DNA from: Roseobacter sp. SK209-2-6
Lineage (GTDB): Bacteria; Pseudomonadota; Alphaproteobacteria; Rhodobacterales; Rhodobacteraceae
Direction of reading: 5' to 3'
Length of the DNA: 64,000 bases
NCBI RefSeq assembly: GCF_000169455.1
Contig: NZ_AAYC01000001.1
Location: 520,001-584,000 of the forward strand
Below the pieces are notes generated by a model. It saw only the letters and a program-made list of their open reading frames with translations, was not told the DNA's origin and made no database searches. This document shows positions 45,816 through 54,893 of this stretch, piece after piece (within the stretch, counting starts at the first letter, position 1; each line of letters opens with the position of its first letter). A program made the translations under genes and the position numbers.

Positions 45816-46238
45816 CTAAACCATGTGACGGGCGCGCGCACCACGCTCGATCGCTGCGGCATGTAGCCGGTCGATATCCAGCTCATAGCGCATTTCCGCC
45901 AGAAACTCGAGTTCGGTTTCAGCAAGCTTGCCATCCGCTGCGGCCACATCACAGGCCAGCGCATAGGCTGTCTCATTCAGACGCTCGGGCAGGTCCTCTC
46001 GGATCAGGCCAAAAAGAGCTTCGAGCCCGTCTTCCTGTTCAAACAGGTCAAACACAGTTCGAGAGACACGCTGCACGCGATCGATGTCATAGTCGCCAAA
46101 GACCGGCAGCATGTTCACCGCTGACTGGATCTTGACCAGCTCGGCGGTCCGGATGTTCTCGTCGGATGCGGAAACCGCAACCATCAGGGCCACAAGGCAA
46201 TCCTGCGGAGACATCGTGTGGGGGGCTTGCTCGCTCAT
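45816..46238 (-). CDS. TerB-like tellurite-resistance family protein
   Basis: A 140-residue all-helical protein of the TerB/DjlA N-terminal family. The repeated acidic pattern AVSASDENIRTAELVKI and AAADGKLAETELEFL (D-x-x-hydrophobic-E pairs that bind metal in TerB) is clear. It is likely a cytoplasmic, metal-linked stress scaffold. No other ter genes are present, so tellurite resistance is not implied. It is upstream of, and probably cotranscribed with, the GFA gene. Confidence 0.88.
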   Translation of the reverse strand: MSEQAPHTMSPQDCLVALMVAVSASDENIRTAELVKIQSAVNMLPVFGDYDIDRVQRVSRTVFDLFEQEDGLEALFGLIREDLPERLNETAYALACDVAAADGKLAETELEFLAEMRYELDIDRLHAAAIERGARARHMV

Positions 46239-46414
46239 TTGGCGTCCTTTTCAATCAGTCCTTGTTTGGAGAGGATAGGTATGACCCAGGACAGGTTCAA
46301 CTGCCGCTGTGGCTCAAAATGGGAATATCTTTGCCCAGGTTTGATGCTGCTTGGCTACGCGCATTGATTGTGTAGGGTGAACCTATTTGCGGCAACGGAA
46401 TGCGAGGGGGAGAG

Positions 46415-46834
46415 ATGACCAGAACCGGATCATGCTTCTGCGGGGCGGTGACTTACCGGATTAAAACAGAGGTTTTTGGCGCCCGGTCCTGCCATTGCTC
46501 TCGGTGCCGCAAGGCCTTCAGTGCCCAGGCAAGCGCCTATGCACTGGTGCAGCCAGGGAGCTTCAGCTGGGTCAGCGGTGAAGAGTATCTCTCAGTTTTT
46601 CCGCCGGAAGGGCCTGCCTCAAAGGCATTTTGCCGGATATGCGGATCAGCCCTGTGCGGGATCTACGAGGGAGAGGTGCACGGGATCACGCTGGGTTGCT
46701 TGAATGAAGATGAGGGCATCGAGCTGAAGGCGCATATCTTCACCGGGTCCAAGGCCGCTTGGGAGGATCTGCCAGCGGGTGTCCCGAAGTTCGAAGAGTT
46801 TCCGCCAGATCTGCAGCTCATCACCAAGCCCTAG
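46415..46834 (+). CDS. GFA family protein (second copy)
   Basis: A 139-residue protein with the GFA zinc motifs GSCFCG (residues 5-10), CHCSRC and [12 protein letters not shown] start at ATG 46415, which has AGGGGGAG immediately upstream, not at the earlier in-frame ATG 46400. It is divergent from terB and only distantly similar to the GFA protein at 45394, so it is a separate family member rather than a fresh duplicate. Confidence 0.9.
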   Translation: MTRTGSCFCGAVTYRIKTEVFGARSCHCSRCRKAFSAQASAYALVQPGSFSWVSGEEYLSVFPPEGPASKAFCRICGSALCGIYEGEVHGITLGCLNEDEGIELKAHIFTGSKAAWEDLPAGVPKFEEFPPDLQLITKP

Positions 46835-46965
46835 CGGTTTTAACTGCTGCACCCCGGAAGGCAGTTGCAGTTGACTTATGCTGCAGAGGCACAATAGAGA
46901 GGCATGCCAGATCGCGCCCGCGTCTCTGGCAATCCCCAAGTCAACAGACGCCGTTGGAGAACAAG

Positions 46966-48609
46966 ATGTCTAATCTGCGCGAAGAAGCTCTGAAGAGCAA
47001 AGCCTGGCCGTTTGAAGAAGCCCGTCGGGTCCTCAAACGTTATGCCAAGGGCGCGCCGGAGAAGGGTTATGTTCTGTTCGAGACCGGCTATGGCCCATCC
47101 GGCCTGCCGCATATCGGCACCTTCGGTGAGGTTGCTCGCACCACCATGATCAAAACCGCCTTTGAGGTGATCAGCGACATCCCGACCAAGCTGATCTGCT
47201 TCTCGGACGATCTGGATGGCATGCGCAAAGTGCCGGGCAATGTGCCCAATGCCGACAGTCTGCAGGAGCATCTGCAAAAGCCACTGACTTCGGTGCCTGA
47301 TCCCTTTGGCACCCATGAAAGCTTTGGCCACCACAACAACGCCATGCTGCGCCGCTTCCTCGATACCTTTGGTTTTGAGTATGAGTTCTATTCGGCACAG
47401 GAGTTCTATCAGTCCGGCCAGTTCGACGAGGTGCTGAAGCGCGCTGTTGAAAAGTACGACGACGTGATGGCGATTATGCTGAAAAGCTTGCGTGAGGAAC
47501 GCCGCCAGACCTATTCGATCTTCCTGCCGATCCACCCGGAGACCGGCCGCGTTCTCTATGTGCCGATGAAGAAAGTCTGTGCTGAGACCTATACCGTCAC
47601 CTTCGATGACGAGGACGGCAAGGAATGGACCCTGCCTGTCACCGGCGGCAATGTGAAGCTGCAGTGGAAGCCGGATTTCGGCGCCCGCTGGGCGGCGCTG
47701 GGCGTTGACTTTGAGATGTACGGCAAGGACCACTCCACCAATACGCCGATCTATGATGGCATCTGCCGGGTGTTGGGCCACCGCGCGCCGGAGCATTTCA
47801 CCTATGAGCTGTTCCTGGACGCCAACGGCCAAAAAATCTCAAAAACTTCCGGCAACGGGATTTCGATCGACGAATGGCTGACCTATGCCTCGACCGAGAG
47901 CCTCGCGTACTTCATGTACCAGAAGCCCAAGACCGCCAAGCGGATGCATTTCGATGTGATCCCCAAGGCGGTGGATGAATACCACCAGCAGCTGCGCGCC
48001 TATCATGGTCAGGACCTGAAGGCACAGCTGAACAACCCGGTGTGGCACATCCACGGCGGCGACGTGCCGCAGTCCGATATGGTGGTGCCCTTCTCGATGC
48101 TCTTGAACCTTGCGTCGGCTTCCAGTGCTGAAGACAAGGCCACCATGTGGGGCTTCATCAACAAATACGCCCCTGATGCGACCCCGGAAACCCATCCGGG
48201 CATGGATCAGGCCGCAGGTTTTGCGGTTGCCTATTTCAACGACTTCGTGAAGCCGGCCAAGACCTTCCGCCTGCCCACTGATCAGGAACGGGCCGCACTG
48301 CAGGATCTGGCGGACGCGCTGAAATCTTCTGAGGCAGCATTAGCGGCCATCGCCAAGAAGAACGACATCGTTGGCAATGATGATCCTCTGCCCGAAGCCA
48401 ACTTTGCGGATGAGGAATTCCTGCAGTCGGTGGTCTTTGCCATCGGTAAGATCCACGGGTTTGAGCCACTGCGGGCTTGGTTCTCGGCGATCTACGAAGT
48501 ACTGCTGGGGGCCTCTCAAGGTCCGCGTTTCGGCGGCTTCATCGCGCTTTATGGCGTCGAGGACACCATTGCGCTGATCGACAAGGCACTGGCAGGCGAG
48601 TTGGTTTAA
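46966..48609 (+). CDS. lysK: Lysyl-tRNA synthetase, class I
   Basis: Charges tRNA-Lys using the class I (archaeal-type) enzyme, which replaces class II LysRS in many alphaproteobacteria. The 547-residue protein has the HIGH-like HIGT (49-52) in [15 protein letters not shown] and the KMSKS-like KISKT (290-294) followed by SGNG. GGAGA (46956-46960) fixes the start. A terminator follows directly. Confidence 0.97.
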   Translation: MSNLREEALKSKAWPFEEARRVLKRYAKGAPEKGYVLFETGYGPSGLPHIGTFGEVARTTMIKTAFEVISDIPTKLICFSDDLDGMRKVPGNVPNADSLQEHLQKPLTSVPDPFGTHESFGHHNNAMLRRFLDTFGFEYEFYSAQEFYQSGQFDEVLKRAVEKYDDVMAIMLKSLREERRQTYSIFLPIHPETGRVLYVPMKKVCAETYTVTFDDEDGKEWTLPVTGGNVKLQWKPDFGARWAALGVDFEMYGKDHSTNTPIYDGICRVLGHRAPEHFTYELFLDANGQKISKTSGNGISIDEWLTYASTESLAYFMYQKPKTAKRMHFDVIPKAVDEYHQQLRAYHGQDLKAQLNNPVWHIHGGDVPQSDMVVPFSMLLNLASASSAEDKATMWGFINKYAPDATPETHPGMDQAAGFAVAYFNDFVKPAKTFRLPTDQERAALQDLADALKSSEAALAAIAKKNDIVGNDDPLPEANFADEEFLQSVVFAIGKIHGFEPLRAWFSAIYEVLLGASQGPRFGGFIALYGVEDTIALIDKALAGELV

Positions 48610-48630
48610 CTCACACGTTTGAACTGGTTC

Positions 48631-48668
48631 AAAGGCCTCCCTGACCGTGATGTTAGGGGGGCTTTTTT
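48631..48668 (+). terminator. Rho-independent terminator after lysK
   Basis: AAAGGCCTCCCT (48631-48642) pairs with AGGGGGGCTTT (48655-48665) with one bulged G, followed by TTT. It begins 22 bases after the lysK stop. Confidence 0.88.
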
Positions 48669-48873
48669 GTGTGACCCTCCATTTTGCTCTGAAACCCCGG
48701 CGCTAGCTCTGCTCTGTTTCTCTTAGGCAGAAGGGGCCTGCCAAGAGGGGCATATGCTCTGGCAGGCTATCCGTTGTTGCGCTCGCAGAGAGCGGTCCAC
48801 TGGGGAGAGATTAAGCGCGCACCTTTAGAACCCTTGCCCAGAACCGTGCAAGCGCTGCTGGAAAGGGTATTCC

Positions 48874-51159
48874 ATGAACAAGGTCATCACCGCTGGTCTT
48901 CAATTGATGCCGCCGGAATTTGAAGGTGGATTGGATGTTTGGGCAAGTGGAGACGGAACGCCGGGGTCGGATACCTATGACAATGCTGCAAATGCAGCGA
49001 TTGTGACGTCTGATGCGGATTTTGCAGGCTGTCTGGAGCTGCAAAAGACCTCCTCAACGCAGCGGCTTCGCTATATGGGGCAAACGCCACTACTGCCGGG
49101 CTGTTACCTGCAAATCAAAGCACGTCTCAAGGCGATGAGCGGGGCTCTCCCTTCGGTTCGGATTGCAGGCTGGGCCGGGAATAGTGGCAATGGACACGTC
49201 AGCGGCGTGCCGGAGACTGGCCCCAGCGTCACCCTGACCAGCTATGGTCATGTGGTTGAGGTCACCGCAATCGTCGGAACAGGCACCCGGACCGGGGTGG
49301 ATATGCCCTGGGGCCGAACGGCAACCTATGGGCATCTTGGGTTGGATCTGACCGGTCCCAATGGTGGGGTGGTCAGGATAGACGATATCGAAATCACCGA
49401 TATCACCAGCGCTTTCCTGCGCGACATGATGAGCCTGGTGGATGTATCTGATTTTGGTGCCATCGGCGACGATGCCACTGACAACACTGCGGCGTTTGAA
49501 GCGGCAGATGCTGCTGCAAGCGGGCGCAGTATCTTGGTGCCAGCTGGGACGTTTTATCTGGATGATACGGTTTCTCTCAGCAATCCGGTGATTTTTGAGG
49601 GCAGTGTCCGGATGCCAGTGGACAAGATGCTCTTGCTCACCAAAAGCTTTGACTTCCCCACATATGCAGCTGCATTTGACGACGAGGAACTAGGCTTTCG
49701 CAAAGCCTTCCAAGCGCTATTGAACAGCGTCGATCACGAAAGCCTGGACCTGGGAGGGCGTATTATCACGCTGAATGGGCCGGTGGATATGCAAGCGGCG
49801 GTGCCGAACCGCAGTTCTTATTCCACAAGGCGTCTCATTCGGAACGGCCAATTTGCCGCCGCTTCGAATTCCGCTTGGGATACCACTACTGTCACCTCCC
49901 AGGCGACCTATGATCCATCGGATCCTCACAGGCTGACGAATGTCAGCAACATCGCGAATATTCCAGTTGGAGCTCTGGTCGAAGGCAATGGTGTGGGGCG
50001 AGAGGTTTATGTGCGCAGTAAAAACACCGGTGCAGGTGAAATCACACTCAGCGCGCAGATCTATGATGCGGATGGAACGCAGAACTACACCTTCAAGGAT
50101 TTCAAGTTTCTTCTGGATTTCAGCGGGTTCAGTTCGCTTAGCAAGTTCGGCATTAGCGATGTAGAGTTCCAGTGCAATGGACATTGTAGCGCCCTGAGAT
50201 TGGCGCCTTCCGGAAAGACCTTCGGTCTGGACCTGTGCTATGTTAGCCGACCAAAGGACCGGGGGATTTCCTCTGCCGGAACCGGTTGCCAGGGGCTTTT
50301 GGTGGACAATTGTCAGTTCCTTTCGGCCGAGGATGACCAGAACGTGTCCAACCGAAGCAGCATCGCAATCAACGTCAATGCCAATGACCCAAAGCTGCGC
50401 AACAATCGGGCGACACGGTTCTTGCATTTCGCGGTACTGGGCGGATCAAACAACACCGTGGCTGGCAACCATTTTTTCCAGGGTGACACGGTCGCGGGCG
50501 GGGTCAGAAGCGCTGGGATTGTTCTGACCTCTACCTATTGCTCCACGACGATTTCCGACAACTATGTCGACAACTGTTTCATCGAGTGGACAAATGAGCA
50601 TGACGCCACGCCGAATTTCACCACAGGGTTTTCATTCAGCGCCCTGTCCATATCTGACAATGTCTTTCTCTCAGGCGATGTCGCCGCCTGGTTCAGCTAC
50701 ATCGTGATCAAACCCTACGGTACGGGGCATTTCCTGAATGGTGTTTCTGTCTCTGGCAATAAATTCAGATCAATCAACGGGTCGATTGATCGGGCCGAAC
50801 GTGTGGACACAAGCTTCTCTGATCTGAATTTCTCGCGCTCAAACTCGGTTTTTTTCGAGGGAAATACCTATCATGGGATCACGCAGAAATCAGCAAGTCC
50901 TCTTCGAATTGAATATGACCAGTCGACGGCGGCCTCCACCTGGACTGTTGCGACCAATGGCAATCTCCCTTTCGAAGGCTATGCGCGTTCTGTGGATGCT
51001 GTGACCGCACAGGGCAGGATCCGAACCTCGGGCGGTAGTACGCGCTACATCATGCCCTATGCTGAGGTCGAAAAAGGTAGCAACAGGGATCAGGTAACCC
51101 TTCACTGGGGGGAAGCCGTCCATGGGGAAGTCAAAGTGACCGTAAGGGTCGATGGCTAG
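48874..51159 (+). CDS. Large right-handed beta-helix protein, pectate-lyase-superfamily fold, spike-like
   Basis: A 761-residue protein without a signal peptide. Residues 1-180 form a beta-rich N-terminal domain. Residues 189-230 (SLVDVSDFGAIGDDATDNTAAFEAADAA...) are the conserved opening of the pectate lyase 3/glycosyl hydrolase 28-related beta-helix found in phage tailspikes and polysaccharide depolymerases. Many short Asn/Gly repeats follow (NVSNRSSIAINVN, NNTVAGNHFF, SVSGNKFRS), then a C-terminal beta domain. No typical catalytic site is evident. It may be a surface or spike protein that binds or trims a capsule; homologous spikes of gene transfer agents are a possible comparison. It stands alone. 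Confidence 0.75.
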   Translation: MNKVITAGLQLMPPEFEGGLDVWASGDGTPGSDTYDNAANAAIVTSDADFAGCLELQKTSSTQRLRYMGQTPLLPGCYLQIKARLKAMSGALPSVRIAGWAGNSGNGHVSGVPETGPSVTLTSYGHVVEVTAIVGTGTRTGVDMPWGRTATYGHLGLDLTGPNGGVVRIDDIEITDITSAFLRDMMSLVDVSDFGAIGDDATDNTAAFEAADAAASGRSILVPAGTFYLDDTVSLSNPVIFEGSVRMPVDKMLLLTKSFDFPTYAAAFDDEELGFRKAFQALLNSVDHESLDLGGRIITLNGPVDMQAAVPNRSSYSTRRLIRNGQFAAASNSAWDTTTVTSQATYDPSDPHRLTNVSNIANIPVGALVEGNGVGREVYVRSKNTGAGEITLSAQIYDADGTQNYTFKDFKFLLDFSGFSSLSKFGISDVEFQCNGHCSALRLAPSGKTFGLDLCYVSRPKDRGISSAGTGCQGLLVDNCQFLSAEDDQNVSNRSSIAINVNANDPKLRNNRATRFLHFAVLGGSNNTVAGNHFFQGDTVAGGVRSAGIVLTSTYCSTTISDNYVDNCFIEWTNEHDATPNFTTGFSFSALSISDNVFLSGDVAAWFSYIVIKPYGTGHFLNGVSVSGNKFRSINGSIDRAERVDTSFSDLNFSRSNSVFFEGNTYHGITQKSASPLRIEYDQSTAASTWTVATNGNLPFEGYARSVDAVTAQGRIRTSGGSTRYIMPYAEVEKGSNRDQVTLHWGEAVHGEVKVTVRVDG

Positions 51160-51171
51160 CGGGCACTGGAG

Positions 51172-51687
51172 CTAGATTTGGGCATTGCTTTCGCGCGCAG
51201 ATGGGGAGGTGACCTCCAGATCCGCGGGTGAAAAGCTGAAAGCACGACCAAATCCACCGTTCAGAAAACCCGATTGCACATCAAAACCGACAAAGAAGAA
51301 ATCGCCAAACCCGATATAGAGTTTGGCCTTTGGGTGCGTGCTCAGATAGTGCTCCGCCAGCTCTGCGTGTTCTGCGCTAGATCTCGCGATAAATCGTGCA
51401 TGACATTGAACGGTCAAACGGGGATGAGCCAGGGGATCTCCCTTTTCCTTTGGCTCACCAACCATCAAAGAGGCTGCGGCATTCGCTTTTAGCGCCTGCG
51501 CATGCATCGACAGGCTGGAAATCAAACTGATCGGGTGGCCCAAAGGGCAGAGGCCAAAAGCAATTCGCGTGACCAAAGGCAGGCCTTCGGTCTGGATCGT
51601 GCCAAGAGCAGCGTAGCGAGCTTCTTGCAGGAGGCCCCGGGCAATTTTGCGGGCTTCTTGATCGCTTGGCCTGACAAGATCACTCAT
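51172..51687 (-). CDS. Pyridoxamine 5'-phosphate oxidase-like flavin/heme protein (HugZ-type N-domain)
   Basis: A 171-residue split-barrel protein of the PNPOx-like family. ARYAALGTIQTEGLPLVTRIAF and SLISSLSMHAQALKANAAASLMV are the family core strands, and the GDFFFVGFDVQSGFLNGGFGRAFSF stretch is typical of HugZ-like members that bind heme or flavin. There is no separate DUF2470 domain. It converges on the beta-helix gene. Its ligand is uncertain. Confidence 0.85.
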   Translation of the reverse strand: MSDLVRPSDQEARKIARGLLQEARYAALGTIQTEGLPLVTRIAFGLCPLGHPISLISSLSMHAQALKANAAASLMVGEPKEKGDPLAHPRLTVQCHARFIARSSAEHAELAEHYLSTHPKAKLYIGFGDFFFVGFDVQSGFLNGGFGRAFSFSPADLEVTSPSARESNAQI

Positions 51688-51739
51688 AGCGGGGTCCTTT
51701 TTGTTCTGGGATATTTACCGAGAAAATGCGCGGGCTTGA

Positions 51740-52426
51740 TCAAAACCGGTGCCAATAGGCGAACCTCAGGCCAAGACTGCTTTGATTGGTGTCTTTGTAT
51801 TCCAATCCGACAACCAGTTCCTGTGGAGTCTTTTGGCCAAGCGGCCCCAGTTTCACTCTAAGCGCGGGAATGATCGCATAGCTGAGGTCACCGCCAGGGG
51901 CCTTTGCCGTTTCAATCTGTAGCATCGGAGCGTAACGTGTCCGTCGGTTTTGCCCCATGCTGACATCCATTTTCCAAAGCCCGGTTTGGTCTTGGCCCCG
52001 CTTTTCGTAAGTGAGATCCAGATTGCCCCAATCGAGCCATCGCAGCTTTGGAAAATTCTTTCCCACCGATAGTTTTACCCGATACATCCCATTCCAGCTG
52101 CCCCTGGTATGGCTACCACCTGCGGCCAGTTCAGCCGAAGCGCGAATGCGGTGTGGAGCGCGCAGGAGCGGAATGCGCGCAAAGAGGAGTGCATGCCCAG
52201 AGAGATCATGGCTCTGGTGAAGATCGATGCCGATATCCAATTGCGGTGAAAGACCGAACTCGCCATAGAAACTCAGCTCATTTGTCGATCCTGTTGATGT
52301 GTTGCGTAGGGTAAGCTGCGTTGAAGTGAACCCTGTACCCGTTGCGCGCTTCCAGGCCCCGGCAAGGGCCAGAGATGGACCCAACATCAGACTGTACGTG
52401 GCAATGACCAAAAGAAGGCGTTTCAT
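51740..52426 (-). CDS. Predicted secreted, beta-barrel-like outer membrane protein
   Basis: A 228-residue protein with a signal peptide (about residues 1-22, ending ALA). The mature part alternates polar and hydrophobic residues in short strands and ends with the aromatic YWHRF, whose terminal Phe is a mark of outer-membrane beta-barrels. I do not recognise a functional family. It is divergent from the small monooxygenase-like gene. Confidence 0.7.
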   Translation of the reverse strand: MKRLLLVIATYSLMLGPSLALAGAWKRATGTGFTSTQLTLRNTSTGSTNELSFYGEFGLSPQLDIGIDLHQSHDLSGHALLFARIPLLRAPHRIRASAELAAGGSHTRGSWNGMYRVKLSVGKNFPKLRWLDWGNLDLTYEKRGQDQTGLWKMDVSMGQNRRTRYAPMLQIETAKAPGGDLSYAIIPALRVKLGPLGQKTPQELVVGLEYKDTNQSSLGLRFAYWHRF

Positions 52427-52561
52427 TGAATGCTTTCTCTCATTGGGTTTGGTTCAACTATAGGTCGCTTAGCAAGGGCATGAAAACCGGAAATAAAACT
52501 CTGCTTTTTGTTTGTTTGGCCTTAGGCTGGAATTACTCAGCGAATAGCAAGGGAGAAACCG

Positions 52562-52894
52562 ATGCCGACAATTCAGGATGGATCGGAAATTCAAACCGTC
52601 ATCACCACATTTGAGATGACGCCAGGCACCTGCCAAGACCTCTTGGATGCTCTGGAAGACGCCTATGCAGAGTTCATATCCAAGCAACCGGGTTTCATCG
52701 CCGCTGGGCTGCACGTAAATGATGCTCAGACACGGATCGCAAATTATTCACAATGGCGGCGCCGCGAAGATTTCATGTCCATGCTGCGATCACCGGAAAT
52801 GCGCGCGCGCAATCGGAAGATCAACGAGCTTTGTCGCAGCTTTGAACCGGTCATGTATGAGGTCGCCGCGACCTTTAGCAGTGGCCAGAGTTAG
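52562..52894 (+). CDS. Antibiotic biosynthesis monooxygenase (ABM) domain protein
   Basis: A 110-residue dimeric alpha-beta barrel protein. The ABM fold shows in QTVITTFEMTPGTCQDLLDALEDAY, QPGFIAAGLHVNDAQTRIANYSQW and the final long helix. Members act as cofactor-free monooxygenases or as small-molecule binders. The substrate is unknown. AAGGGAGA before the ATG is a good ribosome-binding site. Confidence 0.83.
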   Translation: MPTIQDGSEIQTVITTFEMTPGTCQDLLDALEDAYAEFISKQPGFIAAGLHVNDAQTRIANYSQWRRREDFMSMLRSPEMRARNRKINELCRSFEPVMYEVAATFSSGQS

Positions 52895-52929
52895 CGGGGG
52901 TTCGAATAGTTCTATTGCGGGCTTTTTGC

Positions 52930-52971
52930 CTGACCTGGATCAAGGCCCAGTGTTTTGGGGGCGTGCATAGT
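52930..52971 (+). promoter_or_regulatory. Candidate FnrL-dependent promoter of the universal stress gene
   Basis: CTGACCTGGATCAA (52930-52943) differs at only the first base from the TTGAC-N4-ATCAA form of an FNR/FnrL box. CATAGT (52966-52971) lies 32 bases further on, centre to centre, the spacing of a class II FNR promoter (box at -41.5). The implied start at about 52978 is just upstream of the Shine-Dalgarno AAAGGAGG (52988-52995). Confidence 0.5.
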
Positions 52972-53002
52972 CTCCTTGTAACCGAACAAAGGAGGCTGTG
53001 AT

Positions 53003-53410
53003 ATGTATCACAATATTCTCGTTCCGATTTCCTTTGACCCAGAGCGCGATGTGACCGCCCCATTGAAACTGGCACGGGTCTTAGCGGTTCCTGATGCAAA
53101 AATTACGCTTTTGCATGTTGTTGAACAGATCCCATCCTATGCGATTTCCTTTATGCCAGAAGAATTCATGAGCGAAGCGCGCACAGCACTTGAAAAGGAG
53201 CTCGCAGGTCTGGCGGATACCTTGCCAAATGCTCAGGGGGTTGTGGTCGACGGACATTCTGGGCGCACGATCCTGGATTGGGCGGAGCAGAACAAACCGG
53301 ATTTGATAATCGTCGCGTCGCATCGTCCAGGTATGCAGGACCTGTTGCTTGGTTCTACCGCCAGCCAAGTTGTACGCCACGCCGCCTGCGCGGTGCATGT
53401 GGTTCGCTAG
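53003..53410 (+). CDS. Universal stress protein (UspA family)
   Basis: A 135-residue UspA-type ATP-binding protein. NILVPISFD opens the fold, and the C-terminal nucleotide loop is LIIVASHRPGMQDLLLGSTASQVVRHA with the G-x2-G-x9-G-S/T arrangement nearly intact. AAAGGAGG at 52988-52995 gives a strong start. A likely oxygen-sensing FnrL box upstream suggests induction at low oxygen; USP genes are frequent FnrL targets in Rhodobacteraceae. Confidence 0.92.
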   Translation: MYHNILVPISFDPERDVTAPLKLARVLAVPDAKITLLHVVEQIPSYAISFMPEEFMSEARTALEKELAGLADTLPNAQGVVVDGHSGRTILDWAEQNKPDLIIVASHRPGMQDLLLGSTASQVVRHAACAVHVVR

Positions 53411-53446
53411 AAACATCTTTTGAGGCTGGGCGTCGCAGTAAAGAGA

Positions 53447-53465
53447 CAGGCCCAAATTGGGCCTG
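53447..53465. terminator. Near-perfect palindrome between convergent genes
   Basis: CAGGCCCAA (53447-53455) and TTGGGCCTG (53457-53465) form a 9-bp stem with one central base. It lies between the universal stress gene and a convergent reverse gene. The reverse reading has a T-rich stretch after it. It may be a bidirectional terminator. Confidence 0.45.
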
Positions 53466-53476
53466 CCGCGCCTTTG

Positions 53477-54082
53477 TCAGGTTGATTTATCGGGCGCCAA
53501 TGCCATCACTTTCATGGCGAACCTGAGTATTCCCCCCTCAAGGAAAGCGGAGCGCAGCAGAACCTTAGAAGAGTTCACAGCTTCGGCAATTTTGGCATAG
53601 TGTTCACGCTTGTTACTGGGGGAGCGCAGCAGTTTGGTGCGCGCTTTGGAAATTGCTTGCTCAGCTTGGCGTGTTACTTTTGGCACTGCCGAAGGCTTGA
53701 TTGGTCGATAGGTTTCCAAACCGCGTCGGGAAACGGGTTGTGTTGGGTCTCTGTATTTTGCCACCGCAGCATCCAGTGTACGGGCCACCCCGCTCAGGGC
53801 AGTGGCTGCGTCCTTGTAGGCAGGATTGCCCGAGATCTTCTTGGCTGACCTCCCATAGACCGCTCCGAAACAGTCAAATCGATAGACCTTTGGAAGACGC
53901 GCACAGCGATCAGTGCCCTGATTCAGGGATCTGACAGCGCTTTTGGTTGTGGAGGCGGAAAGACCACTCACAGAGGCGCTGGCATTTCCGCCGCCGCCAC
54001 CACCTTCGCCTCCTCCATAGGCTGCAGCAGAGGTGGACAAAAAACAAACGAAGGCTGCGCTTACAACTGATCTACTCATCAA
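53477..54082 (-). CDS. Predicted secreted protein of unknown function
   Basis: A 201-residue product with a signal peptide (residues 1-21, ending AAA) and then a Gly-rich linker (YGGGEGGGGGGNAS). The mature part is helical and basic, with two Cys (DRCARL and FDCFG) that could pair. I do not recognise a family. The start is supported by GAGGAG upstream on the reverse strand; ATG 54079 is an equally possible start. Confidence 0.7.
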   Translation of the reverse strand: MMSRSVVSAAFVCFLSTSAAAYGGGEGGGGGGNASASVSGLSASTTKSAVRSLNQGTDRCARLPKVYRFDCFGAVYGRSAKKISGNPAYKDAATALSGVARTLDAAVAKYRDPTQPVSRRGLETYRPIKPSAVPKVTRQAEQAISKARTKLLRSPSNKREHYAKIAEAVNSSKVLLRSAFLEGGILRFAMKVMALAPDKST

Positions 54083-54192
54083 AATCTCCTCTTTGGAGGA
54101 AGCGTAACATGCTCTTTCTCCATGACAAGCTTCCTCATGTTTTGAAGCCTTTACAATGGTTGCGGAGTGGCTCTTCTCTCGCGGCTGCCAAC

Positions 54193-54660
54193 TTAATGCC
54201 GAGTGCAGAAGGATCCATGTTTCGCAGGCTGCATCAATTCATCAAAATCCGCACCGCGCATTTCCACCAGGGTTTTGTGGTCGCCAGCCTCGAACCAAAC
54301 CCGGTCCAGCCCACTCATACTGTCATCAATGACTGTTGGCAGCATAAAGGCCGCGCCAATACAGGGCGCAGCTCCTGTGTCGCAATCGTCAAACACTTGA
54401 TCCAGTTCGTACTCCGGGGCCAGCCCCAGGCGCCGCTGTAGCAGGGATTGCAGTTTGTGCAGGTCAACCTTTTGATCAGAGGGGATCACCGCCAGTAATG
54501 GGCCATCTTCCATGTGGATCAGAACCGATTTTGCCAGATGATCCCCGGGGATATGCGCCACCTCAGCGCATTCCGCAGCGGTGGCCGAATAGGGGTGGCG
54601 GATCATGTCATAGGGTAGGCCCAGGCTATCGAGATGGTGTTTCAGGCGTGCAGAGATCAT
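54193..54660 (-). CDS. YbaK/EbsC family aminoacyl-tRNA deacylase
   Basis: Predicted editing enzyme that removes wrong amino acids from tRNA, 155 residues. The family features are PYDMIRHPYSATAAECAE, the Lys in HLAKSVLIHM and the GAAPCIGAAFMLPTVIDDSM segment. I chose ATG 54660; the longer upstream frame has no domain similarity. It is not linked to a tRNA synthetase gene, so the substrate amino acid is not indicated. Confidence 0.88.
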   Translation of the reverse strand: MISARLKHHLDSLGLPYDMIRHPYSATAAECAEVAHIPGDHLAKSVLIHMEDGPLLAVIPSDQKVDLHKLQSLLQRRLGLAPEYELDQVFDDCDTGAAPCIGAAFMLPTVIDDSMSGLDRVWFEAGDHKTLVEMRGADFDELMQPAKHGSFCTRH

Positions 54661-54893
54661 CGTAGGGTCCTCCGGCGATGAAGGCGCCCCGACTGCTGCG
54701 GCCAGATATACCAGGCGTGGCAACAAAGCCGAGGCGCCTAAGGTCAAGGGCTTCCAGTATGCACCTTCAGGGCTGAGTCTGGCAAGAATGGAGCGTAAAC
54801 TCCCCGAAAACCAATCGCAGAAGATCAGGCTTTGCCCAATGAGGTCACTGGATTAATGGTATATAGAACGAAACCGATTTCAGGAGTGTATTG

